A stretch of 64,000 bases of DNA from Hofstenia miamia (GCA_004352715.1 SCFE01000021.1:809228-873227), one strand, 5' to 3'; positions 12,518-24,776 are shown, numbered from the stretch's first letter. Made by a program: numbers and translations. Notes: generated by a model not told the origin, from the letters alone.

Positions 12518-12721
12518 TCAATTTGTCGATGAGTTCTCTGGCTATGTCAACGGACTGCTCGATGCTGGGGAGGACAGAGTAACTCCCCATGCTTCTAAAT
12601 TTACCCAAAAAAATTTGTCAGGTTATTCAAGTTCTCCAGATGTTAATCCTCTGGCAATGTCTGAAAGACTGCGTTTTCAAGAAAAACCCAAAAGAAAACT
12701 AGAGTTGATTAAATATGGTTA
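12518..12721 (+). pseudogene. Unrecognised ORF-like exon
   Basis: The plus strand is open for 67 codons ending at TAA (12719-12721) and has amino-acid composition like a real protein: FVDEFSGYVNGLLDAGEDRV, PDVNPLAMSERLRFQEKPKR and KLELIKYG. Local GC content is higher than its surroundings. The same frame continues after the stop for another 17 codons (EFQQLTTPRKTGQLVHL), which suggests a decayed longer gene. The beginning loosely resembles the SGYVN start of serine carboxypeptidases, but the downstream motifs (PL...NGGPG) are absent, so I do not make that call. Confidence 0.35.
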
Positions 12722-13359
12722 AGAATTTCAACAATTAACCACTCCAAGGAAAACAGGACAGTTGGTCCATCTTTAGCTGTTGATCCGTGTAAATATAGTA
12801 AAGCTATTTTATCGATTTAAATATAGTAACTATTTACAGCAATAAATCTCTGCGTTAATATTTCTATCCATATTTGAGAAAATTCGTTTTCTAAGGCTCA
12901 TTTTTTTCAAATGAGGCGTAGTTTTTCACGCCGAATAATGAGTTTCACCATAAACGGATACTGATTTCCGCACATTTAAGTTTTCAGTTCACATATAAAG
13001 CCAAAAACACAAACATTCGTGTTGGTTCCTACACAACACATCATCATTATATTTGGATGTCAAAAACAAACGAATGCTTTTTACTGGCGATCATTAGTAT
13101 AACACTTGCTTCTCCTATTCGTCAATTGCATGTCATTGATCTGTTTCATTTTATTCTTGTAATACTGACTATCAGTGAGAGCACTTAATTGATAAACCCA
13201 AAGGTATATTCGACTAACACGGTCTGTTGTATTCTTTATTATCAAGCTGCACTCCTTGCTTACTCTATGAATACTTAAATATATTGAAACTAAGAAAGTA
13301 AGAAATCGGTAATGCAATTGCGCAAAAGAAAACATCGTGATACTGAAACAGAAATACTA

Positions 13360-13504
13360 GCTGGCCCTTTCACAATTTTTCAATGTCAGGCATTATAGTG
13401 GTGGAACAGCATATACTCTGGTAGATGACTTGAAACAAGAACTAGGAAATCAGAGTGAGCAGATCTATATCAAATTGCTCAATTTCATCGGGGGGGGGGG
13501 GGGG
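13360..13504 (+). CDS. Candidate exon ending at an assembly gap
   Basis: An open stretch reads LALSQFFNVRHYSGGTAYTL, then VDDLKQELGNQSEQIYIKLL and NFIGG, running into a G homopolymer and a gap. The spacing A-x3-V-D-x-L-K...G-x-Q-x3-IY-x3-L is reminiscent of a Sin3 paired amphipathic helix, but it is one short segment with an extra residue, so the family is only a suggestion. The gap hides any donor site. Confidence 0.25.
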
Positions 13505-13541
13505 NNNNNNNNNNNNNNNNNNNNNNNNNNNNNNNNNNNNN
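13505..13541. other. Assembly gap (37 N) flanked by G homopolymer
   Basis: Fourteen G on the left and four G on the right flank the Ns. A poly-G edge is commonly a sequencing artefact. Confidence 0.95.
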
Positions 13542-15639
13542 GGGGCGATTAAAGTTTGTTTAAATGAATTTACTGTCATATCAATATTTAAGCACTATTC
13601 AAACATTTTCAATTGACATACAAGTTAATGGATGTGCAACTCCTTACGTAAAATAATAACATTCTATTTTAAAATGTCTTCTAGCTAACTAAATATTTGA
13701 AACATTGCTTTCGAATTTTGTGAAAAACAATTTTTTGGGCAAAATAGCTCTACTTCATCCCAAATATCAAATTTTATTTAATATATGTTTGTTTTCCTTT
13801 AATCATTTTCTCTCAAAGAATTTTTTTTGAAAACCCAATTGAGACAAATATTTGTGTATGTCAAATGATAAATTCTGTTAAAATTTCATATTAAATTTTA
13901 CAAAATATTGTCCCGATACTCGTAATTCAATGGAGCTACTCTATTTTAAAAAAACCTAAATGTCCATTACACAAGTATATGATAAGATAAGAAAAGACAA
14001 GGTAATACGTTTCATTTGAACCATTTTCCCATATAACTGTTACTTAATGAGCTATGCTAATAAATAAATAAATGGTAGAATTTAGGCCTATTAAATCAAC
14101 TTACTCCTTGGTGAAATATATAATTTAGTGAAGTCATTGCCTTCATTATCACACCAGCTTAATTAAAATCATCATTTTTATTCGCTACTGTGTTTCTATT
14201 GTTAGGTAAACAAATTCATGTAATTTTAACTAAGGAAGAACTTGATATTTTGTGACTCATCCACACTTTTTAAGTAGTTTTTGTCTGTACAATATAGGAG
14301 CCATCCTAACCTTGCATATTTAGATTCAGCAAAAACATCACCATAAAACTCTTGCTTTAGGATTATTGCCAGTATGTTATAGTAATGTCATGGTTGAAAA
14401 ACCCTAATGCTATGATTTCATGAAAATTTTATTAATATTCATTTAGCTTGTATTTGATTGTATATAGTAGCTGGAGTTCATAAGTTACATGATTACAGTG
14501 TAGAAACACAAGGTTCACCAGTCTTTTGTGTTACCATGATGAAAAAAAGATTTGTATGAACGAAACGACTTTTTAGATCAATGTTAATGAAATGATAACA
14601 GTAAATGTAGTCCTTTCGTTTTATATGAGAAACATAAGTCACTCTTATCTTCTTCATCCCAACCTGACAATCAATGAGTAACTATTAGAATATTACGATG
14701 GTATTTCAATATATTATAGTTGAGTTTGAGGCAGGCCGCCTCACACGCTGCTTGCAGGTGCCCTGTGGACAGTGCCAGATGCCGTTCTGCCGAAACATGA
14801 CCAAACCATGAAATTTGCCTATAGTTATGTGAGCGTGTAAGAACGTATAGATTTAGCTAATTATAGCAAATATGGAGTGATTTGCGTTTTTTATTTGTGG
14901 TTGTATAGATTTTGATTTTTGGTTGTACATATGGTTCTTACAAGCAAATTTAATGTTGATGGAAAGCTGTCACAATTAGTCAGATTCTTTGATTTTGTCA
15001 AAATATGTATGTGAATGAGTATTACAGTTAACTACTGTCTAGTTCAAAATATGTACAAGGTCTATAGGGTGAACAGATTATAACATATTATCCCCTGACT
15101 AAATTAAGCAAATTACTAAGGATCTAACCTAATTCCTCTTCCTTTCCTTTTGTATGCTTACTGCACACAAAACTAATTGAAATAATTTATTTTAACATTG
15201 TTTAACCGTTAAAGAATTAAAGATTTTCTATAACGATCTAGAAAAAAAATTTATGGCTTACGTGTTTTATGTATTCTTAATAGTATAATTCACATACATC
15301 TATATCCATTAGAATTAAACAAAGGAATAAATGTACTTCATGCAGTAAAAATATGTTCCAGTACAATTAGCGCAATACTAAATACAATTTAAATTCGGCG
15401 CCTATGCCCCCACACATTCCAGAACAAAGTTGCGACAATCATGCAGATCAATCAAAAGAGAATGGCGAAAAGGGGAAATGAAAAACAGTATGATAAATGT
15501 CTTACGATAACCTCTTGCCTGAAACCAGGCCGTAATACGAAAACATATAACATACAAAGGCAAATGAACTGATAGCACAGTGATCCTGATAGTAATACAC
15601 AAAAGCAATCGCCCAACTTGCAACACAATAATTTCAAAT
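13542..15639. other. Non-coding interval with a small GC-rich island
   Basis: Mostly AT-rich without coding signal. Around 14728-14812 GC content rises sharply and includes GAGGCAGGCCGCCTC, an imperfect palindrome, but no matching second end of a transposon was found. Confidence 0.4.
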
Positions 15640-16880
15640 CCCAAATCGATAAATGAGAAGTTTAATCACCCTTACTTTCATAGTACTGTGTACATAGCAT
15701 TTGATGATCAATTAACATTACACAATGGACAAAAGATAATGACAAGCAAAGAAAAGTTAGTCAATGAATGTGAACAAGCAAACTTAGATCACAACAATTT
15801 ATTAATAATACACTTTATCAAACCAGAGGAATTTCAAATGAAAAATTTAGAAAACTCATAGAGGAAACACTATGCACACCAAAATCACCAAAGGTACAGC
15901 TACTGCTAATAGCAAAAAGAGAAGAGGCAAAAATTCTCAGCTTCTACAAGACACTAACCAACAAACTAGAAAATTTATTCATTTTAAAAGGACAAAAGAA
16001 TCAAACTCTTTCTGATTTAGTAGCTGTCAATCTACAACTAGACACATTTTCACCAGCACTGAGAATAATGTGTGAGCCCAAAATTGCAATTGATTTATTC
16101 TATCAACTAAGAACCTGGAAATAACCAGTAATGACAAAGAAATAGAAGATATAGCAGATCTCAACACAAAGTGCAGTCTGAATCAACGGCCTGAACACCT
16201 AATGGAAATCATAGAAATTTGGAAAGAGATGAAAGGAGACAAACCGATACAAGAAATCTGGCCAAAAATAGATATAAAAGCTCCAAGCAAAAAATAAAAT
16301 GAAACGGTCGAGAAAGCACTCAATGAAATAAGGCATGCATATGAAATGGGATCTAACAAAAACTTCAAAACAGTATTATTTCAAGAGAAAAACGCACCAG
16401 AAATTAAGGCGAGAACATTGATATGTATATTATCAAAGGGCACTAATGGCGAAAGAAAAACTAGTACTGCCGATGCTAAAAAAGGAAAGGAAGGCATTGG
16501 CTATGAACAAAAGATATGAAATATTGTTGGCACTGATATAACTTAGGATAAAAAATTGGATATTTCAGGACACAACAATAAAATGGTTGTCACCAACAAA
16601 GAAGACTATGCAAAAATACGAAAAATATTTCACAAGACTAATGGTAAAGAATCAACCAATAAGAAGCCTGAGCATTGTCAAAATAGCAAACAACACAGGG
16701 ATACGTCCTACAGAAATTGATATACTCAGTAACTCGACAAAAAATAAATATAGGGAGCCACTTCTATTGCAAATTAAGACAAACAAAGAAACATTTACCA
16801 GCTGGTTGAGAGGCATCTCCACTTCTACATTTGACATCATTTTTATAACCTCAGCTTTACTGCTTTGCCCTGTCTAGAGA
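15640..16880 (+). pseudogene. Degenerate Gag-like or other coding-like block
   Basis: The plus strand is purine-rich and reads as a polar, Lys/Glu/Asn-rich protein through several frame changes: INEKFNHPYFHSTVYIAFDD, KVQLLLIAKREEAKILSFYK, LSDLVAVNLQLDTFSPALRI, IEIWKEMKGDKPIQEIWPKI, then KPEHCQNSKQHRD near 16660, which could be a worn zinc knuckle. The overall order (helical domain, basic linker, Cys/His patch) would suit a retroelement Gag, but I do not recognise a specific family and no protease or reverse transcriptase follows. Stops (for example at 15859-15861) and shifts show it is not translated as one protein. Confidence 0.35.
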
Positions 16881-17689
16881 AAATGTGTCCTTAGGTTAGG
16901 CGTACGAGTAGAAGTTTCTACTTCACTTAGCTTACCTATCTATTCGATCCACTTTAAATAAAACCCGCATTCAAAACAGTTGGATAGCTGAACGTAGGTT
17001 AACCCATTATTTTAGATCCAAATTTGTTGTCGATATTAAACATAACAAGCTTTATTAAACATAATAGATGTCTATGAACATCCTATTATTTATATTTTAC
17101 ATTGGTGATTATTATCATTTTATACCTATCTTTCAGTGATTTATTTATCTCTAGGGTTATATATATGTAAGATCTATAAGAAGCAAAAGCAGCATGTTTG
17201 CGAACATTCATTTATTACTTTCAATAACAAGAGCAATTATTGTACAACTTCATTAAGGGTAAGCAACACTAGGAACATTGTCACACAAACTGCAATAACC
17301 ACAGTCACTAAGCTAATTCATTTGTGAATCACCAACCATTGCATAGCATTGGCAATCACTGCTGGATACCACTACGTTCTTGATTGCATGGCTTCACTTC
17401 AGGTTTCGACCCAGTTAATCTCTGCTGCATCTAAACTGACTTCGATTATTGGAAAGCTAAAATAAAGTTAGTGAAGGAACAAGTCGTGTAATAATTTAAC
17501 ATTTATTAATCAAGCAGCTGAGAAGTGATTGGAATCGACTACTCAGTAGGGAAACCTGTTTGTGTACTATAAAGAGTCATAGTAAAAGCAATTCAAAAAA
17601 GTGCTAATTCTACAAAAGCAATGAGATTCTCAACTTTGTTTGTGATCTGCTTGGTACCTAATGATGTAAGCTCCAACAAAAACCCAAAG
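16881..17689. other. Non-coding interval
   Basis: No ORF with recognisable motif on either strand. Confidence 0.4.
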
Positions 17690-18130
17690 ATTTCAGAACT
17701 TTATATATGCTTTCACTCTTTTTTCTAGTTCAGCTAATAGTTCGTCCATCATTAGCAAAGTTGTCTGAGTTTCAAACTTCTGTCTTGGGTGGAGGTCTTC
17801 ATCATTTTTAGCTCTTTCATGAGGCATTTGTCTTTGTCTACGGTCTCTGCGCTTCTTGGTTACACATTAATAATGCATGAATTTTTCTATCGCCATTTGT
17901 TCATAAACATCCAATCTAACCGGAGCAAACTGAACCATGTTGACCAGCAATTTCGTCAAGCCAGTTGAGGTATTCAAGCTGACTCTTGAATCTTGAAGGC
18001 TCATACTTGTACCATTGAGATGACCACGAACTTCGTGACTTTATGTCTGCTTTGAGTTCCAACTAGAGTTTTGTGGTCAAGAAAATATTGTAAGCTCGTG
18101 CTTGCCTTTTGCCTTTTACACCGTTCTCCA
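17690..18130 (-). pseudogene. Unrecognised coding-like block, frame-broken
   Basis: Read on the minus strand, three consecutive segments in shifting frames look like protein: ELKADIKSRSSWSSQWYKYE with PSRFKSQLEYLNWLDEI; then LVNMVQFAPVRLDVYEQMAI with EKFMHY and a stop; then a basic, coiled-coil-like segment TKKRRDRRQRQMPHERAKND with LLMMDELLAELEKRVKAY. Trp-rich and charged composition contrasts with the flanks. The frame changes could be sequence errors, introns or decay. I cannot name the family. Confidence 0.35.
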
Positions 18131-19075
18131 CTGTGCCTAAACCGCCTGTGGATTAAATATAAACGATGGACCTAAATTGTGAGTCTGAGTTCAAACAAAA
18201 GCCTTAGAAAATCGACTGGACTTTCAAAAATATATTAGACTGACATTTGCAAGGTATCTTACATTTGTAGTCAAAAGCAAATCCATCTAAAAGAAAAGTT
18301 TAAAAGAACATGTACAAAATATAAATATTCAGATATGTTTTTGGTTTTTGCAGGAGCTGATAACCATGAGTTCGCTAACGTCTTTTGGAGTGATTCGGTA
18401 CTTTTACATCAAAAAAAACTCGCAGCTCTTTTGTTTCTCGATTGACTTAGGTAGTATCACCTTATCACCTAGGTGTAAAAATAAAAGAAATAAAGGACAA
18501 AAAAGGTTGCCTTACTTATAGGCGTCGTTAATAGAAGATTTAATAGGGCAGAGACTTGACAAATTTAGGCTATATTCATCCAGGCACACAGATTGCTGCA
18601 TTTAGTTATCTTCTCTTTGGCAATGAGACAAACAATGGCATGAAGCTATAGTCTTATCTAGATCAATGTTTTACAAATAATCGCCTATATAATTACGCAC
18701 ACAGTTGTGGTTTAAATTCATTTCACCCTAAATTGAAATGCTTGCATTAGCATCGACTTTAACATTATTTTAATGAAAAGAACGTAAGATTGCATGATGA
18801 AATTTTTAATAAATAGAAATTATTGTGTTAAAATTTGAAAATACAAACTAATTTAAATTTTGGATTATAAACATTTCATTACATATGAAATTTCATTGTT
18901 AAGGGCTCTCTAAACATCAGCTCAACCCTAAACCGAATATTATATTCTTCAATCACTCAAACATGGTTGCTAATCAATTGCATAAATCATTATTAAATTC
19001 ATTTCTTACAATATGTTTCATAATCCAAAAATAATTCTAGCTCCAAATGTCAATTGGAGTGTATGAATTTTACAA
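18131..19075. other. Non-coding interval downstream of the transporter
   Basis: AT-rich 3' flank of the SLC22-like gene. No other coding signal recognised. Confidence 0.4.
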
Positions 19076-20545
19076 TCAACTATATTTCTGAACATTTAGC
19101 TTGCTTCCATTAAGCACATGCTCTGTTGTATCCGGTAATTGTCGAAAATCGAGGTTGGGAATTCCAAAGTGTAATAGTAGTAATCCAACAAAAGCTGATG
19201 AACCATATATTAAGATGGGGATGTTGATTGAGACAGTATTTAGATGGATTATGCTGATGAAAAGTACCACAATAATTCTTGAAACAATCTCAAAGTATGC
19301 CATTCCCGATGCCCTGATTCGCACAGGGAGTGTTTCAGGCTGTAAAGCATAAAATGCATTTGCAAAAACTGCACTACACATCTTAGCAACGACTGCTAAA
19401 ACATTAGAAACATAGTCTATTTCACCAACTAATGGGGTAATAAGTAGCATTAATGCCGCAACTAAAAGCAAACTTTCACAAATTCGTTTGCGAGAGAATT
19501 TTTTCACAAGAAAAATGTAAAAAAAGCTACTTAAGTCTACTAAAGCAATCAAAATATAGTTAATATAAATGTTGCCACTCAGAGCCTCTCTGTCCAAGAT
19601 TAAGGCAAAATATAGGCCATTGCCAATTCCCCACAAATACGTAGAAATCAATGTCGAAGTAATTGCTTGACGTGAATGGAATAGTTCTCTTAATGTTTTC
19701 CAAAATGAAAACATTGAGGATATTTCTTCATTTGAAAATTCTTTCTCAATTTGGTCTAAACAATCATCACTAATTTCAATGTTATTATCAAAAGCCAATT
19801 TTTGAAAAACCGTTGCAGCATCACGAAACCGTTTTTTGCTAAGAAGCCAGCGTGGGCTCTCTGGAATGTAAAAGTAAGCTGCGATGACCAATACATTTAA
19901 AATTGGATAAAAAACAAATAGCTGTAATCGCCATGAGTGGCGAAATATATATGCTACTATTGTTGTGAAAATGCCACTTGTACCGAATGCCATCCAATAC
20001 ATTATGGCGAAGAAAGTTCTATACGACTTGTCTACAAATTCAACAGTGAGCAGAGTGCCTGAATTGTTAAACACTGAGAATGCAACGCCTGAAAGAAAGT
20101 GCCCCAATTCAAATCCGTAAATATCTTCAGTAAAAAGTGTAACAACAGTTACGATGTTGAATAGAAAAGCAGATAGATATATTGGCCCTTTTCTGCCACA
20201 TCTATTTTGAACAAATGGTGCAATTATTCCTCCAACAATGTAACCAACGAAGAAGATATTTTGTAAAAAGGAATAATAAACGTGATCTCTTCCACATGCT
20301 AAATCATATTCACTGAAAATTGTGCTCATTTCTTGAGAGTAGGCATAACTCGAGCAGTTTTTCAGGCACTTATTTCTATAAAATGAACTAGTCAGTGGTT
20401 CACAATGGAAATCTACAGTTGCAGCCGTAAATATACTTGAAAACAAGTAGCATCCGCAAGCAAATGCGTACAAATCTACCACTATATTGATTTTTGCTTG
20501 GCCCCATCCGATCCCACATTTCTCTATCCACAGTTCACTGCTCAT
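19076..20545 (-). CDS. SLC22-family organic ion transporter (major facilitator superfamily)
   Basis: A single uninterrupted ORF of 489 residues starting at ATG and ending in TGA. It is predicted to be a polytopic plasma-membrane transporter for organic cations or related small organic ions. The N-terminal 'GIGWGQAKINIVVDLYAFA' (residues 11-29) is the usual SLC22 start before TM1. A shortened Cys-containing extracellular loop (about 45-87, ending SEYDLACGRD) replaces the ~100-residue loop of typical relatives. The MFS signature GRKGP lies at 117-121, the family hallmark PESPRWLL at 228-235, and ETLPVRIRASG at 404-414, the equivalent of the 'E-x-P-T-x-x-R' motif before TM11. Hydrophobic segments are consistent with 12 TMs. 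No intron is visible, unusual beside the multi-exon remnants nearby, so an intronless or retroposed origin is possible. Substrate cannot be read from sequence. Confidence 0.92.
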   Translation of the reverse strand: MSSELWIEKCGIGWGQAKINIVVDLYAFACGCYLFSSIFTAATVDFHCEPLTSSFYRNKCLKNCSSYAYSQEMSTIFSEYDLACGRDHVYYSFLQNIFFVGYIVGGIIAPFVQNRCGRKGPIYLSAFLFNIVTVVTLFTEDIYGFELGHFLSGVAFSVFNNSGTLLTVEFVDKSYRTFFAIMYWMAFGTSGIFTTIVAYIFRHSWRLQLFVFYPILNVLVIAAYFYIPESPRWLLSKKRFRDAATVFQKLAFDNNIEISDDCLDQIEKEFSNEEISSMFSFWKTLRELFHSRQAITSTLISTYLWGIGNGLYFALILDREALSGNIYINYILIALVDLSSFFYIFLVKKFSRKRICESLLLVAALMLLITPLVGEIDYVSNVLAVVAKMCSAVFANAFYALQPETLPVRIRASGMAYFEIVSRIIVVLFISIIHLNTVSINIPILIYGSSAFVGLLLLHFGIPNLDFRQLPDTTEHVLNGSKLNVQKYS

Positions 20546-20949
20546 TTTCTTGTAGTTCTGGTTAGTTTTACAGGATGTCGGTTGTTTATTTCGGAAGTGC
20601 TTGACAATAGCAGTTTGTTAATTTGCTGAGGATATATGCAATACATGAGCATTAAATCTATTATATTCATTCTAGATTATTGCAAATTATTCTAAGGGAG
20701 TTACAAATGTATTTAATGTGATACAAGGAATTTTTTCAGCAAATAAGTTAGCATTTTCATTATTTCGGAAATATTTGGATATAACTAAGACATATCGTGT
20801 CTATTCATTAGCTTTCAACTACAAAGTTTGGCAACAATACATCATAAACATTCTACTACATAAATAGCTTACAGTTAAATAATTCATTTCAAAGTTGGAA
20901 AGTAAAAAACAGCCAAAAGTTATATTTGCTGATCTTAAGATGTTTTAAT
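20546..20949. other. Upstream region of the transporter
   Basis: Presumed 5' flank. No clear TATA box or other element identified. Confidence 0.35.
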
Positions 20950-22629
20950 ATATAAAGTAGCAGACAATAGCCCTTTGCACTTTCCTTTTGTGATTTACTA
21001 CAAGTCATCCATTGTCTGTGGATTTCTCATACTCACTCAATCCTTTAACAACTTCCAAATATTCTCAATGATACTCAAATCGGGTCTTTGGGAAGATAGC
21101 GTTCGAGAAAGAATATGTTTGTTTAATATGTATGACATATTGCGCGGGCTAGCTGAAAACGCATAGAAGGATCTGAATACAATGTCCCCAGTTCATTTTT
21201 AAGTATTCTTTGGTATTAGACTTAATCCAATGTGGTGATGTGCGGGCCGACGATTTTTCCGGCCCGAGCCCGCCAACCCCCTCTGTTCCATACTGTGCCC
21301 GCCCATTAAGATCTCAGCCTGCCCGTTAAAGGTTTAGGCCGCCCTCACATGCATTGCACATTAATCACATCGTCCAACGCACTTGCACATTAATCACGTG
21401 ATTTCATTATGTATCTGTAAATTACTCCAGATCCAATAAAACATTACCATCAGCTGTTCATTCAACTGTTAAATTTACCTGCGGTAGATTTCAGATATAG
21501 GAAAGTTGTGATTTGAGATATAGCAAACAGAATTGTAAACAGAGATATTGTGTTTTGAGATATCTTAAACAGAATAGACTTACAATGCTTATATCTTTTC
21601 CTCTCTATGCCAGCCCATGGCCTGCCCGAGCCCACGGACCGCCGGCGGGCATCGGGCCAGCCCGCACATCACTAATCCAATGTCCCTTGACACTTGACCT
21701 CGATTAACCATCCTCAACCCCTCAAAAACTTGGAAAATTTTGTCATTTCTGTGTTATATTTTGATTGGTGTCTGAAGTTAATAGGTCGTCGAAAATGTCT
21801 TCATTCTAGAATTAATTTCCATCTTTACTTCATCCGTATAAATTTCTTCAATGAAATCATACAAAGTATTGTTTTGTGGCTGGACGCAGTCAGCCGCTAA
21901 TTTTCATTTGGAGCGTGATGATAAAAGTCACAGCTGGCCCCAAATATTGAAGCCCTTCTCGGGCAGTAAAACTTTTATTTACATAACATTTCCTACATTT
22001 CGCATAATTTATTGGGACTTACACTCACCTTGAATAAAACTCATTATTCATTGAAAAACTATTTTTAATTCAGTTTGCAAACAAAGACAAAGGTTAAAAC
22101 TTCGGCCGCTAAAAATCGCCATTTAAGCATTGAAGCCGTGGACAAAACCGTTCAGGGAACAGCAATATTCGCCTATGATTACCATTTCTGGAAGGATATT
22201 GACGTATGCATCTATGTGTTTAAAAATTTGGGTTTCTGGCACCTCGTCTGTCAGTTGCGTAGGAGTCCAAAATGATTGTTCTAGCTTTTCTGCAACAAAC
22301 ATGTTTCTCTTCTCTTTCTTAGTATTCTTGATTTACCTATTCTAGGTTCATCTCTTTGTGAATATCTTTAAGAAATATTGAATGTGGTTTTGTATTTTAA
22401 TTGATAGAGCTATAAAACTCGATTTCTAATGGCAAATAAAATTTTAGTAATTTAGCCATGAAAAAATTTGATGCAGAAAACAATAATATGTTTATCCTTT
22501 GTCAAGTGTTGATATGATGGCTTACAAAAACTGTGTTTAATGGCTAACAAGAAAATCGCAGCCAAAATAGACAATGCTTTCATGCTTTTTTAAAATTGTT
22601 GAACTAAATGCAAAGGCTTTTGCCCACGA
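20950..22629 (-). mobile_element. Tc1/mariner-type element, dead
   Basis: On the minus strand, 21028-21086 reads PDLSIIENIWKLLKD, a TGA, then VSMRNPQTMDDL: this is the C-terminal 'SPDLNPIENLW' block containing the last acidic residue of the Tc1 DDE triad. Near 21820 a segment YTDEVKMEINSRM resembles the first catalytic 'SDE' block. The right end, TACAGTCGTGGGCAAAAG (reverse complement of about 22613-22629), matches the well-known Tc1-type terminus CAGTCGTGG-CAAAAG beside a TA. I did not find the left terminus. Many stops and frameshifts, and an inserted MITE (21233-21674), show inactivity. Confidence 0.7.
21233..21674. mobile_element. hAT-type MITE, 442 bp, with 8-bp target duplication
   Basis: The ends are TGGTGATGTGCGGGC and, on the other strand, TAGTGATGTGCGGGC. 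The flanks are ATCCAATG at 21225-21232 and ATCCAATG at 21675-21682, a perfect 8-bp target-site duplication, the hAT hallmark. Subterminal regions are GC-rich with repeated CCCGCC/GGCCCG. It contains no transposase. It inserted into the Tc1-type transposase remnant, so it is younger than that element. Confidence 0.9.
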
Positions 22630-22636
22630 CTGTATA

Positions 22637-22643
22637 TTAATAA

Positions 22644-22674
<31 letters not shown>

Positions 22675-22676
22675 AA
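22637..22676. repeat. (TAA)n microsatellite, LINE 3' tail
   Basis: Near-perfect TAA repeat at the 3' end of the minus-strand LINE; simple-repeat tails are common in CR1 and related LINEs. Confidence 0.9.
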
Positions 22677-22789
22677 GAGTCAAAGCAAATTTATTGCTGT
22701 AAGCTAGTACAAAAGATAAAAATACAAACTACAAATGCATGTATTTACAAAATAATAATAATGAAATATATATAATATAAATTTGTGTG

Positions 22790-24776
22790 TGCCTGCGTGT
22801 GGGTTTCTGTGCTATACAAAATTTTCGAATTAGGGTAGTGTGTTATGGTCGTTAAGAATGCATTGTCTATTAAGGAGGAATCTGCGCAATTTTTTTCTGA
22901 ATTTCTTGTAGTTTTTGTCGAGTTGAATTTCATGATCTAAGTTATTTCATACTTTAGTTGCTGTATTGTGAAAGCTATTACAATGTTTATCTAAGCATAT
23001 GTGTTTTTGAGAACATTTTTAATTTAATATGTTGTTTTAAAAACGAAATCGTGGGTTGACCAAATTTGAATTTAAATAATACCGATAAGATATGCATTTG
23101 AATTTGATAGTAAGGAGCTAATATATTGTATTTTAGTCGATAGTTGGATACATTGTCATGTCTTTGAGCGAAATTGAGTGCTTTAAGAGACCAATTGAAG
23201 GTTTTAGACAAAAGAATGCGATATTTTGAATTTATATTTGTAAAGAGAAATGTGCAATATTGAAAGTGTGATAAGAAGAAAGCATTTATTAATTGTTTGT
23301 GATATGCATTGTGAAATATTTCTAAGATGATAAAGATTCCTAATCCCAGATGGCATTTTTTTAATTTTTCACATTAAGAATTGTTCGAAATTTAAATATT
23401 ATCGATTTCAACACCTCAATAGCTGATGGATTCATTTTGCTTTATTGGTATACGGTTTATATTAAGTTCAATGTTTTTTGTGAGAATTTTGAATATCTTA
23501 GGAGAGAACATTATAAATTATGTTTTTTCAATATTTACTTTCAGTTGATTATTTGTGAAATATTATGTTACATTTTCTATATCATGTTGCAGGTCTTTAG
23601 TGTATTATAAGACAGGTATCATATTCATATTGATAAATTTTACAGTATTTTACATTTTGGGTTATGTCAACTAAATTTGATTTTATTTGTTTTGATATTG
23701 ATAAAATTGCATCTTGAGTGCTAGAACCACTGCGAAAACCAAATTGCTTTTTCGAGAGAACATTTTCAGATTTCAAATAGGCGTTTATTTGATTATTTAA
23801 TAATTTCTCAAACAGCTTACTAAAAGGATGGCTAATACAAATAGGTCTATAATTTTTTTGCGTTTAGAGAGTTACCTTTTTTAAATAGAGGATTTATGTC
23901 AGATTTTTTGATAACTTCAGGAAATTCGTTATCAATGCATTGGTTTAAACCGAATAACAGATAATCACTGAAGATATGGAAAAGCGCTTAATAATAAAGA
24001 TTGGAAAATTATAAGAGGCAGTTTATTTATTTGTGTCTAAGTTTATTATTATGGTTTTTAATTCTTAATTCACTAGCATTTGCGAGTCTAAAAGAAAAGA
24101 AAGTTTTTGATGTGCATTTAATGGATTGAAAACATAAGTCTGAATTTGTTTTGAAGTAGTCAATTAAGTTGTTATTCCGAGTAGGACAGTCAGTATTTAC
24201 ACAGTGAAAATCGTTTAAGGATTTCTTTTCAAGATTGTTAAAATAATTTATATTAAAGTCCCAAATACATTTATAGAATAGTGTGGGTCATTTATTTCAG
24301 AGATTTAATTTGACTTATAATTTAGATAGTCAATATGATAATTTTTATTTGGGTTTCTTATGTGATATTGATCAGTTCCTTATGACATTTGTTTTCAAAC
24401 GATATTATTACTATCCAGAGTGATTCAAATACATCGTGGTGTAATTCATATTCCAATTTACGCATTGGTTTTAAACATTTTTAAATTATTATCATGAGTC
24501 CGGCACCTCTACCGAATGAGGGTTTTATGAAAATGTCAAATAATGTCGATCATAAACAAATTAGGATTAGTGTCATCATTTAACCAAGTTTCAGTAACCT
24601 AAGAATATTGTGTTCTGAACTAACTTATTTATTAAGTTTAGAATATCATTTCTTTTTGAATATTGAGATATACAAATTTATAGTTATTGCAGTAGTTTCG
24701 TAGGTTATTTTCTATTTGTGATTATTCTAAAATTGGTCCGGGGTAAGGTTTAACATCTCCAGAAAGAATTAAACGA
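22790..24776 (-). pseudogene. LINE ORF2 (endonuclease and reverse transcriptase), decayed
   Basis: From the SGDVKPYPGP leader the product would run through an AP-type endonuclease that nicks target DNA, a reverse transcriptase that copies the RNA at the nick, and a C-terminal segment. Visible blocks are TETWLNDD (endonuclease), NPLFKKGNSL and NYRPICIS (RT), and QFGFRSGSSTQD (RT). These lie in at least three frames, with stops between them, so no functional protein can be made. Confidence 0.8.

Noticed and set aside
12518-12721. Another carboxypeptidase exon 1 (SGYVN similarity)
   Set aside because: Only five to seven residues agree; the obligatory PL-x-x-x-x-NGGPGCSS region is absent although the frame stays open.
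14728-14812. Helitron 3' end (GC-rich palindrome)
   Set aside because: No CTRR terminus after a hairpin and no 5' TC end or Rep/helicase sequence could be identified.
22637-22676. CRISPR-like or other spaced repeat array
   Set aside because: It is a simple TAA microsatellite; the ~51-bp minisatellite at 30721-31270 also lacks variable spacers and is in a eukaryotic genome.
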